Position numbers and translations under genes: made by a program
Assembly: GCA_948468385.1 (NCBI GenBank)
Contig: CAOKHZ010000015.1
Coordinates: 49,884-113,883, forward strand
DNA length: 64,000 nucleotides
Direction of reading: 5' to 3'
From: an uncultured Faecalicatena sp.
GTDB lineage: Bacteria; Bacillota; Clostridia; Lachnospirales; Lachnospiraceae
The notes under the pieces: generated by a model
What the model saw: the letters and a program-made list of their open reading frames with translations, nothing else
What the model was told of the DNA's origin: nothing
The model's database searches: none
Shown: one piece after another, positions 1 to 7,637 of the stretch
Numbering within the stretch: position 1 is the stretch's first letter
Layout: every line of letters starts with the position of its first letter

Positions 1-1
1 A

Positions 2-1312
2 GAAGGAAACTTGCTGAGCGAAAATGAGAAGAAATATTATAAGGGCATAGTGCCAGGAATAGGCGGCGAGGTGGTGACGGGAGCCATTAATTCCATGACC
101 GACTTTATGTGTCGCCATTATGGAAAGAAAGTGATAATTCTTCTGGATGAATATGATACCCCGATGCAGGATGCATGGGTGTCGGGGTATTGGGACGAGG
201 CAGTGGAACTCTTTAGTGGTTTGTTCAATGCGACGTTTAAGACGAATGATTATCTTGACAGAGGATTGATTACCGGGATTACGAGGATTGCAAAAGAGAG
301 CATTTTTACGGGAATGAATAATCTTGAGGTCGTCACCACGACTTCGGATAAATATGAAACGGCGTTTGGGTTTACGGAGAAGGAGGTGTTTTCTTCTCTT
401 GACGACGTGGGGCTTGGCGAGGAGAAACAAGAGGTAAAAAGGTGGTATGACGGTTTTACGTTTGGCGGGCATGCCGATATTTATAACCCATGGTCAATCG
501 TATCGTTTATCGGTAAAAAAGAGTATGACACGTACTGGGCAAACACGAGTGGGAATGGATTGGTTAATTCGCTGGTGAGGACGGGATTGCCAAATATCAA
601 ACAGACAATGGAAGGCCTTTTGCAAGGTGGAAGCTTTGAGACGGAAATGGACGAGAAAATTGTTTTTGACCAGTTAAATGGCAGTCCGGGCGCGGTGTGG
701 AGCTTGTTGCTTGCAACGGGATATTTAAAAGTGCTGGATTTTCGACGGGTCGGAGAGCGTAAAAAGAAGGTATATACGTTGGCACTTACGAACATGGAAG
801 TGACAAGCATGTTTGAAGACATGGTTAAGGGGTGGTTTGAAGGCGGAACAGAAATCTACTATAACGAGTTTATAAATGCCTTACTAAGTGACAATGTCAG
901 GAAAATGAACACGTTTATGAACAAGGTGGCACTCAATACGTTCAGTTCTTTTGACAGTGGCAACAAGCCGTCCGAACAAGCGGAACCGGAACGCTTTTAT
1001 CACGGTTTCGTGCTTGGAATGGTGGTAAATCTTGCGGATGCATACAAAGTTCGTTCTAACCGGGAAAGCGGCTATGGACGATATGACGTGATGATAGAAC
1101 CATATGATAAAACAAAGAAAGCGTTTATTTTTGAATTTAAAGTGTTGGATATGGACGAGGATGAGAAAACTTTAGCGGATACCCTCGTTAATGCCCATGC
1201 GCAGATAGAAGAAAAGCGGTATGAGGAGGAACTTTTGGCAGCTGGATTTGCGCCGGGGCAGATTCGGAAGTATGGATTTGCATTTAGGGGGAAGGAATGT
1301 CTGATTGGCTAG
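2..1312 (+). CDS. AAA-ATPase-like protein with C-terminal PD-(D/E)XK nuclease domain, 5' end outside window
   Basis: The reading frame is open to the left window edge, so the N-terminus (with the Walker A motif) is missing; the family usually runs to about 550 residues and 433 are visible. The visible part starts in the ATPase domain, with a Walker B-like 'VIILLDEYDTP' near residue 40. The C-terminus has the nuclease-superfamily signature 'GRYDVMI...FIFEFKV', with the Asp and the Glu-x-Lys in place. This two-domain architecture (AAA_ATPase-like followed by PDDEXK_9) is known from many copies per genome in Clostridia and Bacteroidetes; its role is unproven, with defence or selfish DNA maintenance often suggested. 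It reads in the same direction as the acetyltransferase that follows 53 bases later. Confidence 0.85.
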   Translation, partial: EGNLLSENEKKYYKGIVPGIGGEVVTGAINSMTDFMCRHYGKKVIILLDEYDTPMQDAWVSGYWDEAVELFSGLFNATFKTNDYLDRGLITGITRIAKESIFTGMNNLEVVTTTSDKYETAFGFTEKEVFSSLDDVGLGEEKQEVKRWYDGFTFGGHADIYNPWSIVSFIGKKEYDTYWANTSGNGLVNSLVRTGLPNIKQTMEGLLQGGSFETEMDEKIVFDQLNGSPGAVWSLLLATGYLKVLDFRRVGERKKKVYTLALTNMEVTSMFEDMVKGWFEGGTEIYYNEFINALLSDNVRKMNTFMNKVALNTFSSFDSGNKPSEQAEPERFYHGFVLGMVVNLADAYKVRSNRESGYGRYDVMIEPYDKTKKAFIFEFKVLDMDEDEKTLADTLVNAHAQIEEKRYEEELLAAGFAPGQIRKYGFAFRGKECLIG

Positions 1313-1365
1313 TATAGTTGGATTAATCCTTTAAACGGAAGGAGGCAATTAAGGAGGGAAAAAAC

Positions 1366-1926
1366 ATGATTACCGTTCGCGATGCTACGATGGAGGATGC
1401 CGGGCGCATCTTGGAAATTTACGATTATTATGTCAAAAACACGGCGATAACCTTTGAATACGATACGCCGTCTCTCGACGAATTCAAGGGGCGGATGGAA
1501 AAGACGATGCAGCGATACCCATATCTGGTCATTTTGAAAGATGGACGTATTGAAGGGTATGCATACGCGGGTGCCTTTGTCGGCAGGGCGGCCTATGACT
1601 GGTCTTGTGAGATGACCGTTTATCTTGACCATGGTGCAAGAAAGTGCGGGATGGGCCGGAAAATTTATGAAGCCCTGGAACATGCTTTGCGCGACATGGG
1701 CATCCTCAATTTATACGCATGCATTGGCTATCCGCAAAATGAGGATGAATATTTGACAAGGAACAGTGCCGATTTTCATGAACATCTTGGTTTCGTGAAA
1801 GTTGGCAAGTTTCATAAATGCGGCTATAAATTCGGCCGCTGGTACGACATGATTTGGATGGAAAAAATCATCGGGGAACACGGCGAGGATCAGAGGCCGG
1901 TTACGGGGCATTTGCAAATATGTTGA
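1366..1926 (+). CDS. GNAT family N-acetyltransferase, phosphinothricin acetyltransferase-like
   Basis: A 186-residue protein of the Gcn5-related acetyltransferase fold, which transfers acetyl from acetyl-CoA to an amine. The N-terminus 'ITVRDATMEDAGRILEIY' and the segment 'YAYAGAFVGRAAYDW' are typical of the PAT/YwnH branch; the acetyl-CoA loop region is 'RKCGMGRKIYEAL' around residue 94. The C-terminus 'LGFVKVGKFHKCGYKFGRWYD' region also fits PAT-like enzymes. The ATG is preceded by an AAGGAGG site at a normal distance. The last 20 or so residues run past the family's usual end. The substrate cannot be told from sequence; amino-acid analogues or methionine sulfoximine are usual for the branch. 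Confidence 0.88.
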   Translation: MITVRDATMEDAGRILEIYDYYVKNTAITFEYDTPSLDEFKGRMEKTMQRYPYLVILKDGRIEGYAYAGAFVGRAAYDWSCEMTVYLDHGARKCGMGRKIYEALEHALRDMGILNLYACIGYPQNEDEYLTRNSADFHEHLGFVKVGKFHKCGYKFGRWYDMIWMEKIIGEHGEDQRPVTGHLQIC

Positions 1927-2003
1927 GTGAGGAATGTGAGGCATTGGATAAAGGCAATGATAATGGGTGCTGGTCGGCAGACATAAGCGAAAAGGAGGAG
2001 AAC

Positions 2004-2255
2004 ATGGCATCAGTTACATCTTTAGGATTGGGTAAGACAATGGAAAAGAAGCTTCATTCAGTCGGTATTCATTCGGCCGAGGAATTAACAAAAATTGGTA
2101 GTAAACAAGCGGTCTTTCGACTCAAAGAACGGTATCCAAACACTTGTGTCGTCATTCTTTATCATTTAGAAGCGGCCATTCGTGGTGTTGAGATTAAGCA
2201 ACTGGATGATAGTTGTAAAACGGAATTGAAAACCTATTTTAAGCAATCGTTATAG
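2004..2255 (+). CDS. TfoX C-terminal-domain protein
   Basis: An 83-residue protein starting at the ATG placed 6 bases after AAAGGAGGAG; the frame is open further upstream into the previous gene but no other start has a ribosome site. The sequence 'LGKTMEKKLHSVGIHSAEEL' followed by 'GSKQAVFRLKERYPN' and a helical end matches the TfoX C-terminal helix-hairpin-helix-like domain, which occurs alone in many Firmicutes. In gamma-proteobacteria the full TfoX/Sxy regulates competence; stand-alone domains have no established role. It sits 78 bases after the acetyltransferase and is probably co-transcribed with it. Confidence 0.75.
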   Translation: MASVTSLGLGKTMEKKLHSVGIHSAEELTKIGSKQAVFRLKERYPNTCVVILYHLEAAIRGVEIKQLDDSCKTELKTYFKQSL

Positions 2256-2294
2256 GCTGTCCGAGAGCAACAGAAAGGTTTATGGAGGTATTAC

Positions 2295-2753
2295 ATGCTT
2301 ACAATTATTTATGGTGATGTAGAAGAAAGCATTTATAACACGAGTGTATATTTTAAAAATACGTATGAGCCAGAATGGCTTGAATCAAAACTTGCGAAAA
2401 GGATGATTAAGGATGTTGACGATTCGGATGTTTTAAGTGGAGAATGCATAAACAGCCCGGTCTTGGGACAAATTCCGCCGGAACGATTATCAGGAGGCGT
2501 GAAAACATTATTGTTGATATTGAACGAGCCGGACAAAGTGTTCAATGCTTCTACATGCGGGGATAATTGTGCAAAATGGATCCTGGAAATTGGGAGCCGG
2601 ATAGACGTGACCATTAATCTCAGGCATATGATGGGGTTTGGGAAAGACACAGAGTTTGAGGTGACAATCAAGAATGGTGGTGAAATTGCGCATTCCATGA
2701 AAGAGTTACTTCCTATAGCCAGTAAGTATTTAAATGCGATGAAACAGGAGTAG
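2295..2753 (+). CDS. DUF4869 domain protein
   Basis: A 152-residue protein recognised as DUF4869 from its start 'LTIIYGDVEESIYNTSVYF' and the later 'PERLSGGVKTLLLILNEPD', which names the frequent sequence in Clostridia of a protein that lists aspartates near the front and a 'CAKWILEIG' helix near residue 90. No catalytic motif can be assigned. It ends only 6 bases before the next gene, a P-loop protein, so the two are almost certainly translated together. Function is unknown; the tight coupling suggests that the P-loop protein acts on, or with, this protein. Start: ATG following TATGGAGG. Confidence 0.72.
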   Translation: MLTIIYGDVEESIYNTSVYFKNTYEPEWLESKLAKRMIKDVDDSDVLSGECINSPVLGQIPPERLSGGVKTLLLILNEPDKVFNASTCGDNCAKWILEIGSRIDVTINLRHMMGFGKDTEFEVTIKNGGEIAHSMKELLPIASKYLNAMKQE

Positions 2754-2759
2754 GGAACC

Positions 2760-3737
2760 ATGAAGGGAAAGCATAGAGTCATTATAGAAACGAGAAAAGT
2801 AAAATATGATTTTTGGATAAAAAGAAATATAACCATTCTCACGGGAGATAGCGGGTCTGGAAAAACAGTGTTGATTGATTTCATTCGCGAATATAGAAGA
2901 TATGGTTCCGATAGTGGTGTTTCCGTTATATGTGACTGTGATTGCAGAACTTTGGATAATGAAGACTGGGAACGCCGGTTGCAAGAAATTGAGGGAAGCA
3001 TTATATTTATTGACGAAGGAAATCGTTTCCTTTATTCAAAGAGGTTTGCAGAACTTGTGCGAAAATCCGATAACTATTTTGTGATTGCGACAAGAGAGAA
3101 ACTTCCCATGCTCCCATATAGCGTGAATGAAATATATGGTTTCCGCAAATCAGGCAAATTTCATGAAGCAAAACAAACCTATAATGAGATTTACCATTTG
3201 TACGGAGAAATATCCGTGCAGGAGGGGGTTGCACCTCGGCTCGTGATTACGGAGGATTCAAATTCAGGGTATGAGTTTTTCACTGGATTATCAAGTCAGA
3301 GAAATATTACGTGTATTTCTGCAAATGGAAAGTCCAATATTATGAATGTATTGCGGAGGAACGAAACGGTAAGAGGGACAAGACTGATTATTGTAGATGG
3401 TGCGGCATTTGGTTCGGAGATGAAAGAGGTAAGCGAGTATTTGGCAGTGAGGAGCGATGCCGTTCTTTATGCGCCAGAGTCTTTTGAGTGGATATTGCTC
3501 TCTGCCAATGTGATTCCTGATGTAAATGTTTCAGCGGTTCTTAGTCATCCGGAAGCGTATATCGACAGTAAAGAGTATGTCAGCTGGGAGAGATTTTTTA
3601 CAAAGCTGTTGATGGACAAAACAAGAGAAAATTCGGTATGGGGCTATTCGAAGAAAAAGTTACCACAAGCGTATCTTTCACCAAAGGTACTGAGTGCGGT
3701 CAGGAAATTTATGAAATTGATTGTCTGGGATGAATAA
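2760..3737 (+). CDS. P-loop NTPase with possible TOPRIM-like C-terminal half, partner of DUF4869
   Basis: A 325-residue protein not recognised as a named family. Residues about 29-36 hold a clear Walker A, 'GDSGSGKT', and 'GSIIFIDEGNRF' near residue 80 is a good Walker B. 'VIATREKLPMLPYSV' resembles the sensor region of AAA ATPases. The C-terminal half contains, in order, an acidic 'VITEDSNSGYEF', a glycine turn 'SANGKSNI', 'LIIVDGAAFG' and 'APESFEWILL'; this order of conserved Glu, Gly, Asp and ESFE resembles TOPRIM or similar nuclease folds, but that is an inference. Its start overlaps nothing and lies 6 bases after the DUF4869 stop. AT content is higher than in the core genes nearby. Confidence 0.6.
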   Translation: MKGKHRVIIETRKVKYDFWIKRNITILTGDSGSGKTVLIDFIREYRRYGSDSGVSVICDCDCRTLDNEDWERRLQEIEGSIIFIDEGNRFLYSKRFAELVRKSDNYFVIATREKLPMLPYSVNEIYGFRKSGKFHEAKQTYNEIYHLYGEISVQEGVAPRLVITEDSNSGYEFFTGLSSQRNITCISANGKSNIMNVLRRNETVRGTRLIIVDGAAFGSEMKEVSEYLAVRSDAVLYAPESFEWILLSANVIPDVNVSAVLSHPEAYIDSKEYVSWERFFTKLLMDKTRENSVWGYSKKKLPQAYLSPKVLSAVRKFMKLIVWDE

Positions 3738-3775
3738 AGCGGGGCTAGAAGGACGTGATATGCAGGAGGGGGTCA

Positions 3776-4279
3776 ATGTTTGATAGAGCAATCGTTATAG
3801 GCTGTCCGGGGGCGGGAAAAAGTACGTTCGCAAGACGGCTGAGAGATGGAACTGGTTTGCCTTTATATTACCTTGATAATTTATGGCACAAACCGGATAA
3901 AACGACGGTCAGCAGGAATGAATTTGATAATAGGCTGGGAGAGATTGTTTTAAGAGATAAATGGATTATTGATGGAAATTATGGCAGGACGCTTGAGACG
4001 CGGTTTCAATTTTGTGATACGGTATTTCTGCTGGACTTGCCGACAGATGAGTGTCTTGCAGGAGTGGAGTCGCGCATAGGGAAGCCCCGTGAGGACATGC
4101 CGTGGGTGGAATCGGAATTTGATGAAGAATTCAAGCAATGGATTTTAGATTTTCCACGGAATGAAATGCCCAGGGTTTATGAACTGATTGACAAATACCG
4201 AAGCGAGAAAAACATATATATTTTCCGTTCAAGAGATGATATAGAAAACTATTTGGCAAAAACATTTGGAAGGGTATAA
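3776..4279 (+). CDS. Small P-loop kinase, adenylate-kinase/topology-modulation-like
   Basis: A 167-residue P-loop protein. The start chosen is the ATG 4-8 bases after GGAGGGGG, giving 'MFDRAIVIGCPGAGKST' with the Walker A at residues 9-16; a GTG 21 bases earlier has no ribosome site. 'WIIDGNYGRTLETR' and 'DTVFLLDLPTDEC' are hallmarks of the small AAA_17/AAA_18 kinases annotated as FlaR-like or topology modulation proteins. These probably phosphorylate a nucleotide or small molecule; the substrate is unknown. The 'C' in DECLAG-like position is normal for the group. It follows the DUF4869/P-loop pair by 38 bases and may belong to the same transcript. Confidence 0.78.
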   Translation: MFDRAIVIGCPGAGKSTFARRLRDGTGLPLYYLDNLWHKPDKTTVSRNEFDNRLGEIVLRDKWIIDGNYGRTLETRFQFCDTVFLLDLPTDECLAGVESRIGKPREDMPWVESEFDEEFKQWILDFPRNEMPRVYELIDKYRSEKNIYIFRSRDDIENYLAKTFGRV

Positions 4280-4283
4280 GAAA

Positions 4284-4567
4284 ATGGATGCAAATATGAT
4301 AAAGCTGATTGCCATTGCGGAATGACCATAGACCATGTTACGTGGGTGATGTTTTATGTGGCAATATATGCAACGGTATATTTCTTTGCAATAGATAAAG
4401 TCTATCGAGTGTTGCAAATGGCGGTTGTTTTCGCAATTCCGATTATTATGACGTATAATGGGCAGAGAGGTAAAAATCAAAGATGGAACAGCGTGATGAA
4501 ATGGCTGTTTTACATATATTATCCGTTACATCTTTTTGTTATCGGATGGATTCAATATGTGCGATAA
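4284..4567 (+). pseudogene. TraX-family membrane protein remnant (frameshift plus internal deletion)
   Basis: Starting at the ATG at 4284 the frame encodes 'MDANMIKLIAIA', the usual TraX N-terminus, and stops almost at once; from 4322 the next frame continues the family sequence with 'MTIDHVTWVMF'. Restoring one base (the family has Ala-Met here) joins the two. The sequence then jumps to the family's C-terminal part, 'YNGQRGKN' and 'FYIYYPLHLFVIGWI', so roughly 100 or more central residues are missing compared with TraX-type proteins of 200-250 residues. TraX proteins are multi-pass acyltransferase-3-like membrane proteins. Both lesions make this non-functional. Confidence 0.82.
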
Positions 4568-4591
4568 ATCCCATTTTGGAGGCAGACAATA

Positions 4592-5074
4592 ATGAGCATA
4601 CAAATCATTTCCGCATATAATCAACCTAAAAAAGTTGGAATTCTATTTTCAGAATATACAGATATGTTAATTGAAGGCGATCCTTCATTTCAAAAATATC
4701 TTGACATCCAGCATTATGACGAGGAACTTCGTCACCTGGAGACAAAATATGGCACGCCGGATGGAAGGTTATATCTCGCTTATTGTGACCAGGAATTAGC
4801 GGGCTGTATCGGGTTGCGAAAGATCGACGTTCAAAATTGTGAAATGAAGCGCCTTTATGTGAGACCGGCATTTAGAGGAAAGGGCATAGGGGCCTTATTG
4901 ATTGAAACGATTATAGCGGATGCGAAGGAAATCGGATATTCTTATATGTTATTAGACACTCTCCCTTTTTTACGGAGTGCAATACATATGTACCGGAAAT
5001 TCGGCTTTTATGAGACGGAAAGTTATAATGACAGCCCTATGGATACTTCCATCTATATGAGACTTGATTTGTAA
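4592..5074 (+). CDS. GNAT family N-acetyltransferase
   Basis: A 160-residue acetyltransferase of the Gcn5-related fold. The middle of the domain, 'AGCIGLRKIDVQNCEMKRLYV', leads to the acetyl-CoA pyrophosphate loop 'RPAFRGKGIGALLIETII' near residue 95, a textbook Q/RxxGxG/A motif. 'MYRKFGFYETESYNDSPMD' is the usual final strand. Closest in style to the small-molecule acetyltransferases annotated as YjgM/YhbS-like; substrate unknown. ATG start with GGAGG upstream. It lies 24 bases after the TraX remnant and reads the same way. Confidence 0.88.
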   Translation: MSIQIISAYNQPKKVGILFSEYTDMLIEGDPSFQKYLDIQHYDEELRHLETKYGTPDGRLYLAYCDQELAGCIGLRKIDVQNCEMKRLYVRPAFRGKGIGALLIETIIADAKEIGYSYMLLDTLPFLRSAIHMYRKFGFYETESYNDSPMDTSIYMRLDL

Positions 5075-5126
5075 TGCAAATGTAACCGGCAAGGAGATTG
5101 GCAGATCGCATGAGAGGGATTTAAGA

Positions 5127-5834
5127 ATGAAAATAAGATGCGTATGGGAACATAACGAAGAGGACAGTATTTTGTATTCGGATAATTTTGTCGGGGCTTT
5201 TACGAGGGGGAAAAACAAGGAGGAGGCAATTCGTAAAATGCCCTCTGAAATCATGTCCTATTTGAAATGGAAGGGGGAAACGAATTTTGACGTTCTCAAG
5301 GTCGAAATCGTGCAAGAAAAAGTGTCCGGGCTAACCATTTCGGATGCCGATTCGGATGTCCTTTTTGATGAAGAAAGGAAACCGATGAGCACGGTGGAAT
5401 ATGAGGCGTTGAAGTCGCTTGCCATGAAATCCGCGCAAGATTTTCTGACGATGTACCAGACGATACCGGATAAGGACAAAAGTTGCTTGCCGGTTAGAAA
5501 GACGTTTTATGGGCAAGTTCCGCGTACGGCATTTGAAATGTATGAGCATACGAAAAACGTCAATGCGTATTATTTCGGGGAAATAGGCGTTTCTGCCAGT
5601 AATGAGGGAACCATCGTGGAATGTAGGAAACGCGGTTTTGAGTTGCTGGAAAAGCAAGCCGGATTTTTGAAAAACACGGTTTGCCTTGGGAACTATGATG
5701 AAGAATGGTCATTGAGGAAAGTACTGCGGCGTTTTATTTGGCATGACAGAATCCATGCAAAAGCGATGTATCGGATGGCGGTGAAAACGTTCGGAGCTGA
5801 TATTGTACCAAATATATTTTTCTTTGATGTTTGA
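5127..5834 (+). CDS. DinB-like protein with HicB-like N-terminal part
   Basis: A 235-residue protein. The ATG at 5127 is chosen because it opens the conserved 'MKIRCVWEHNEEDSILYSD' N-terminus; the frame is open about 20 codons further upstream. Residues 1-50 look like a HicB-type small alpha/beta domain ('FVGAFTRGKNKEEAIRKMP'). The C-terminal half is a four-helix DinB-like bundle, with 'LRRFIWHDRIHAKAMYRMA' giving a His-x3-His pair expected at the metal site. DinB-like proteins often act as thiol-dependent transferases or are of unknown role. No HicA partner is adjacent, so a toxin-antitoxin role is unlikely. Confidence 0.7.
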   Translation: MKIRCVWEHNEEDSILYSDNFVGAFTRGKNKEEAIRKMPSEIMSYLKWKGETNFDVLKVEIVQEKVSGLTISDADSDVLFDEERKPMSTVEYEALKSLAMKSAQDFLTMYQTIPDKDKSCLPVRKTFYGQVPRTAFEMYEHTKNVNAYYFGEIGVSASNEGTIVECRKRGFELLEKQAGFLKNTVCLGNYDEEWSLRKVLRRFIWHDRIHAKAMYRMAVKTFGADIVPNIFFFDV

Positions 5835-5850
5835 CGGACGTTACTGTTTG

Positions 5851-5892
5851 GTTTCGAGCCAGTCACCACGCTGACCGGCTCGGAGGATGCAA
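5851..5892 (+). repeat. Palindromic repeat family B, copy 1
   Basis: An imperfect palindrome with arms GAGCCAGTC and GACCGGCTC around CACCACGCT, followed by GGAGGATGC. The same element occurs inverted at 12374-12419, and in more diverged form at 38251-38290 (inverted) and 61605-61647. Here it lies in the 100-base gap between the DinB-like and TIGR04076 genes. It could act as a transcript-end hairpin or be a REP-like mobile sequence. Confidence 0.72.
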
Positions 5893-5936
5893 CTTAATAA
5901 AGAAACTATAAATTGAGTTTTGCGGAGGAGAATAAA

Positions 5937-6188
5937 ATGCAAAAGGTAAAACTTACAATTACTGACAGTTGTTGTCGAAGTGGCTATCTTAAAAAAGGAC
6001 AAGAATATATTGTTGAAGATTTATGTCCTCCATTGTGCCATGAATTATGGAATAATATCTATCCTCTTGTTTATGCTTTACAAAATGGAGGCGAATTAGA
6101 CTACGGTAATGTTCGTGCGAAAATGTTCGATGTTAAATGTCCGGATGAATCTAGAGTAAGTATTCACGGAGAGGTTATAGAAGATTAG
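5937..6188 (+). CDS. TIGR04076 family protein
   Basis: An 83-residue protein whose ATG lies 6 bases after GCGGAGGAG. It matches the TIGR04076 family: 'KVKLTITDSCCRSGYLKKGQ', then 'VEDLCPPLCHELWNNIYP' and 'ALQNGGELDYGN', with the family's conserved Cys residues and the Pro-Leu-Cys-His stretch. The family is small, Cys-rich and of unknown function, common in Clostridia; a metal- or redox-linked role is often guessed but not shown. The gene is richer in A and T than its neighbours. Confidence 0.78.
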   Translation: MQKVKLTITDSCCRSGYLKKGQEYIVEDLCPPLCHELWNNIYPLVYALQNGGELDYGNVRAKMFDVKCPDESRVSIHGEVIED

Positions 6189-6376
6189 TAAATACTTGAT
6201 TGGTAAGTTGTAAAATCAAAGTTGTGCACTTTGCCAATGAATTGAATTTGGTGTGACATCCTTGATTTTTCAAGGTTTGTGCTAAGCGAAAACTTTTTAG
6301 AACGATTAAAAAGTGCATCATTGAACCTGAAAAATGCATATAGTTCACGAAAAATCGCAATCGAGAAATTCATCAT
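6185..6376 (-). CDS. Possible small ORF of unknown function
   Basis: A 63-codon minus-strand frame, convergent with the TIGR04076 gene and overlapping its last 4 bases. The ATG is preceded on its own strand by AGAGGG at a workable distance, which is why it is listed. The product begins 'MMNFSIAIFRELYAFFRF' and is basic and aromatic, with no recognised domain. It may equally be a chance frame in AT-rich decayed DNA, since the neighbouring 6440-6568 segment is a gene fragment. Confidence 0.22.
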   Translation of the reverse strand: MMNFSIAIFRELYAFFRFNDALFNRSKKFSLSTNLEKSRMSHQIQFIGKVHNFDFTTYQSSIY

Positions 6377-6439
6377 TGTATTCCCTCTTTCTTCCGTGCT
6401 ATGATGACTTCTCATCAAGTATGCAGTATGAAAAGGGGG

Positions 6440-6568
6440 ATGATTTTGATTGAAAAATATAGTGAAGCACTGGAACTGCTGGATTCTTATGAACATCAAA
6501 ATATGACCCGTCCGGTCGGGAACCCTGCCACATACGTGCTTACTTATGAAGAATGCCGGGAATTGTAA
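6440..6568 (+). pseudogene. Fragment of a RhuM/Fic-type protein
   Basis: A 42-codon frame. 'YSEALELLDSYEHQNMTRP' and 'ATYVLTYEECREL' match the linker between the RhuM-like domain and the Fic domain of proteins annotated as 'virulence RhuM/Fic/DOC family'. In intact relatives the sequence runs on into the Fic HPFxDGN motif; here a stop follows directly and neither the N-terminal nor the Fic domain is present nearby. It is best read as a leftover of a deleted gene. Identification rests on family memory over a short stretch. Confidence 0.5.
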
Positions 6569-6634
6569 TATTAGGATGTTGGAAGGAACATGTTGGATAC
6601 ATGGGATGAAAGCGGAGTGAATGAGGAGGATGAA

Positions 6635-7612
6635 ATGGAGAAGTTTAAATGGTGCTTTATCGGGACCGGGACGCTTGCAAGGCAGGTGGCGCGGCAATTG
6701 ACGGACAGTGGCAGGCATGAACTGGTGTCATGTTACACGAGGAACTTTGAAAAATGTAAGGAATTTGCATCAAAGTATCAGTGCAAGGCTTTTGAATCCG
6801 CAGAGGAGGCGATCATGGCGGACGGGGTGGAGGCCGTCTACGTGGTGACGCCTCATAATGCTCATTTCCGATACGTGAAGCAGGCGTTGGAGCTTGGACA
6901 ACCGGTGTTGTGTGAAAAGGCCTTTACGGTGGAGGCAGCAGAGACGGACGAGCTGATTGCGATTGCAAGAAGGCGAAATGTTTATCTCGCGGAGGCCATG
7001 TGGACCTGGTTTTCCCCGGCGGCGAACCAGGTGAAAAGATGGATTGACGAGAAGAAAATCGGAAACATTGAGTCCGTAAAGTTTACATATCATATGAAAT
7101 CGATAAATTACGCGGAAAGGGTGGCGGATCCGAAACGTGCGGGCGGGGCACTCCTTGACATTACGGTTTATCCGATTACTTACGCATATCGTTTGTGGGG
7201 GATGCCGGTGAAGATTGAGAGTATCGGCAATATTAAAAATGGAATCGATTACGGTGAGGATGTGACGCTTACGTTTGCCAATGGAATCAAGGCGGACATC
7301 AGTGCCTCGATAGCAGATTTTAAAGGATTTGAAAAAATGTCAATTAAGGGAGACAATGGGGAAATCAGTGCTTTCCTCTATCACGCGATGAACAAGGTTA
7401 CATGTAAGAAGGGGCCGTTTAAGAAAGAAGTGTTTTCAGGTCCCGGCCCAAGGATTAATTCATATTTGGACGAGTTTGACACGGTGGCGGACGAGATTCG
7501 GCGGGGACTTAAGGAGAGCGAGAAGGTTCCGCTGTCGGTTACGTCCGATGTCATGCGTATCCTGGATGAGGTGCGAAGTCAGATTGGGTTGGTATATACG
7601 GAACTGGAGTAA
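6635..7612 (+). CDS. Gfo/Idh/MocA family NAD(P)-dependent oxidoreductase
   Basis: A 325-residue dehydrogenase. The ATG at 6635 follows ATGAGGAGGATGAA, the only good ribosome site; an earlier in-frame ATG at 6590 lacks one. The Rossmann motif is 'WCFIGTGTLARQVARQL' at the N-terminus; 'EAVYVVTPHNAHF' and 'GQPVLCEKAFTVEAAE' (the conserved E-K-P-like stretch, here EKAF) follow. 'GGALLDITVYPITYAYRLWG' is the usual substrate-side motif. The C-terminal half is the alpha/beta Gfo/Idh/MocA_C domain. Likely oxidises a sugar, cyclitol or trans-dihydrodiol; the branch resembles dimeric dihydrodiol dehydrogenases. Probably starts a transcript with the GNAT and racemase genes that follow. Confidence 0.88.
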   Translation: MEKFKWCFIGTGTLARQVARQLTDSGRHELVSCYTRNFEKCKEFASKYQCKAFESAEEAIMADGVEAVYVVTPHNAHFRYVKQALELGQPVLCEKAFTVEAAETDELIAIARRRNVYLAEAMWTWFSPAANQVKRWIDEKKIGNIESVKFTYHMKSINYAERVADPKRAGGALLDITVYPITYAYRLWGMPVKIESIGNIKNGIDYGEDVTLTFANGIKADISASIADFKGFEKMSIKGDNGEISAFLYHAMNKVTCKKGPFKKEVFSGPGPRINSYLDEFDTVADEIRRGLKESEKVPLSVTSDVMRILDEVRSQIGLVYTELE

Positions 7613-7637
7613 GGAACTGTTCCTAAGAAGAAAGGAA

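Noticed and set aside
5127-5834. HicB antitoxin of a HicAB pair
   Set aside because: Only the N-terminal 50 residues resemble HicB and no HicA gene is adjacent; the rest is DinB-like.
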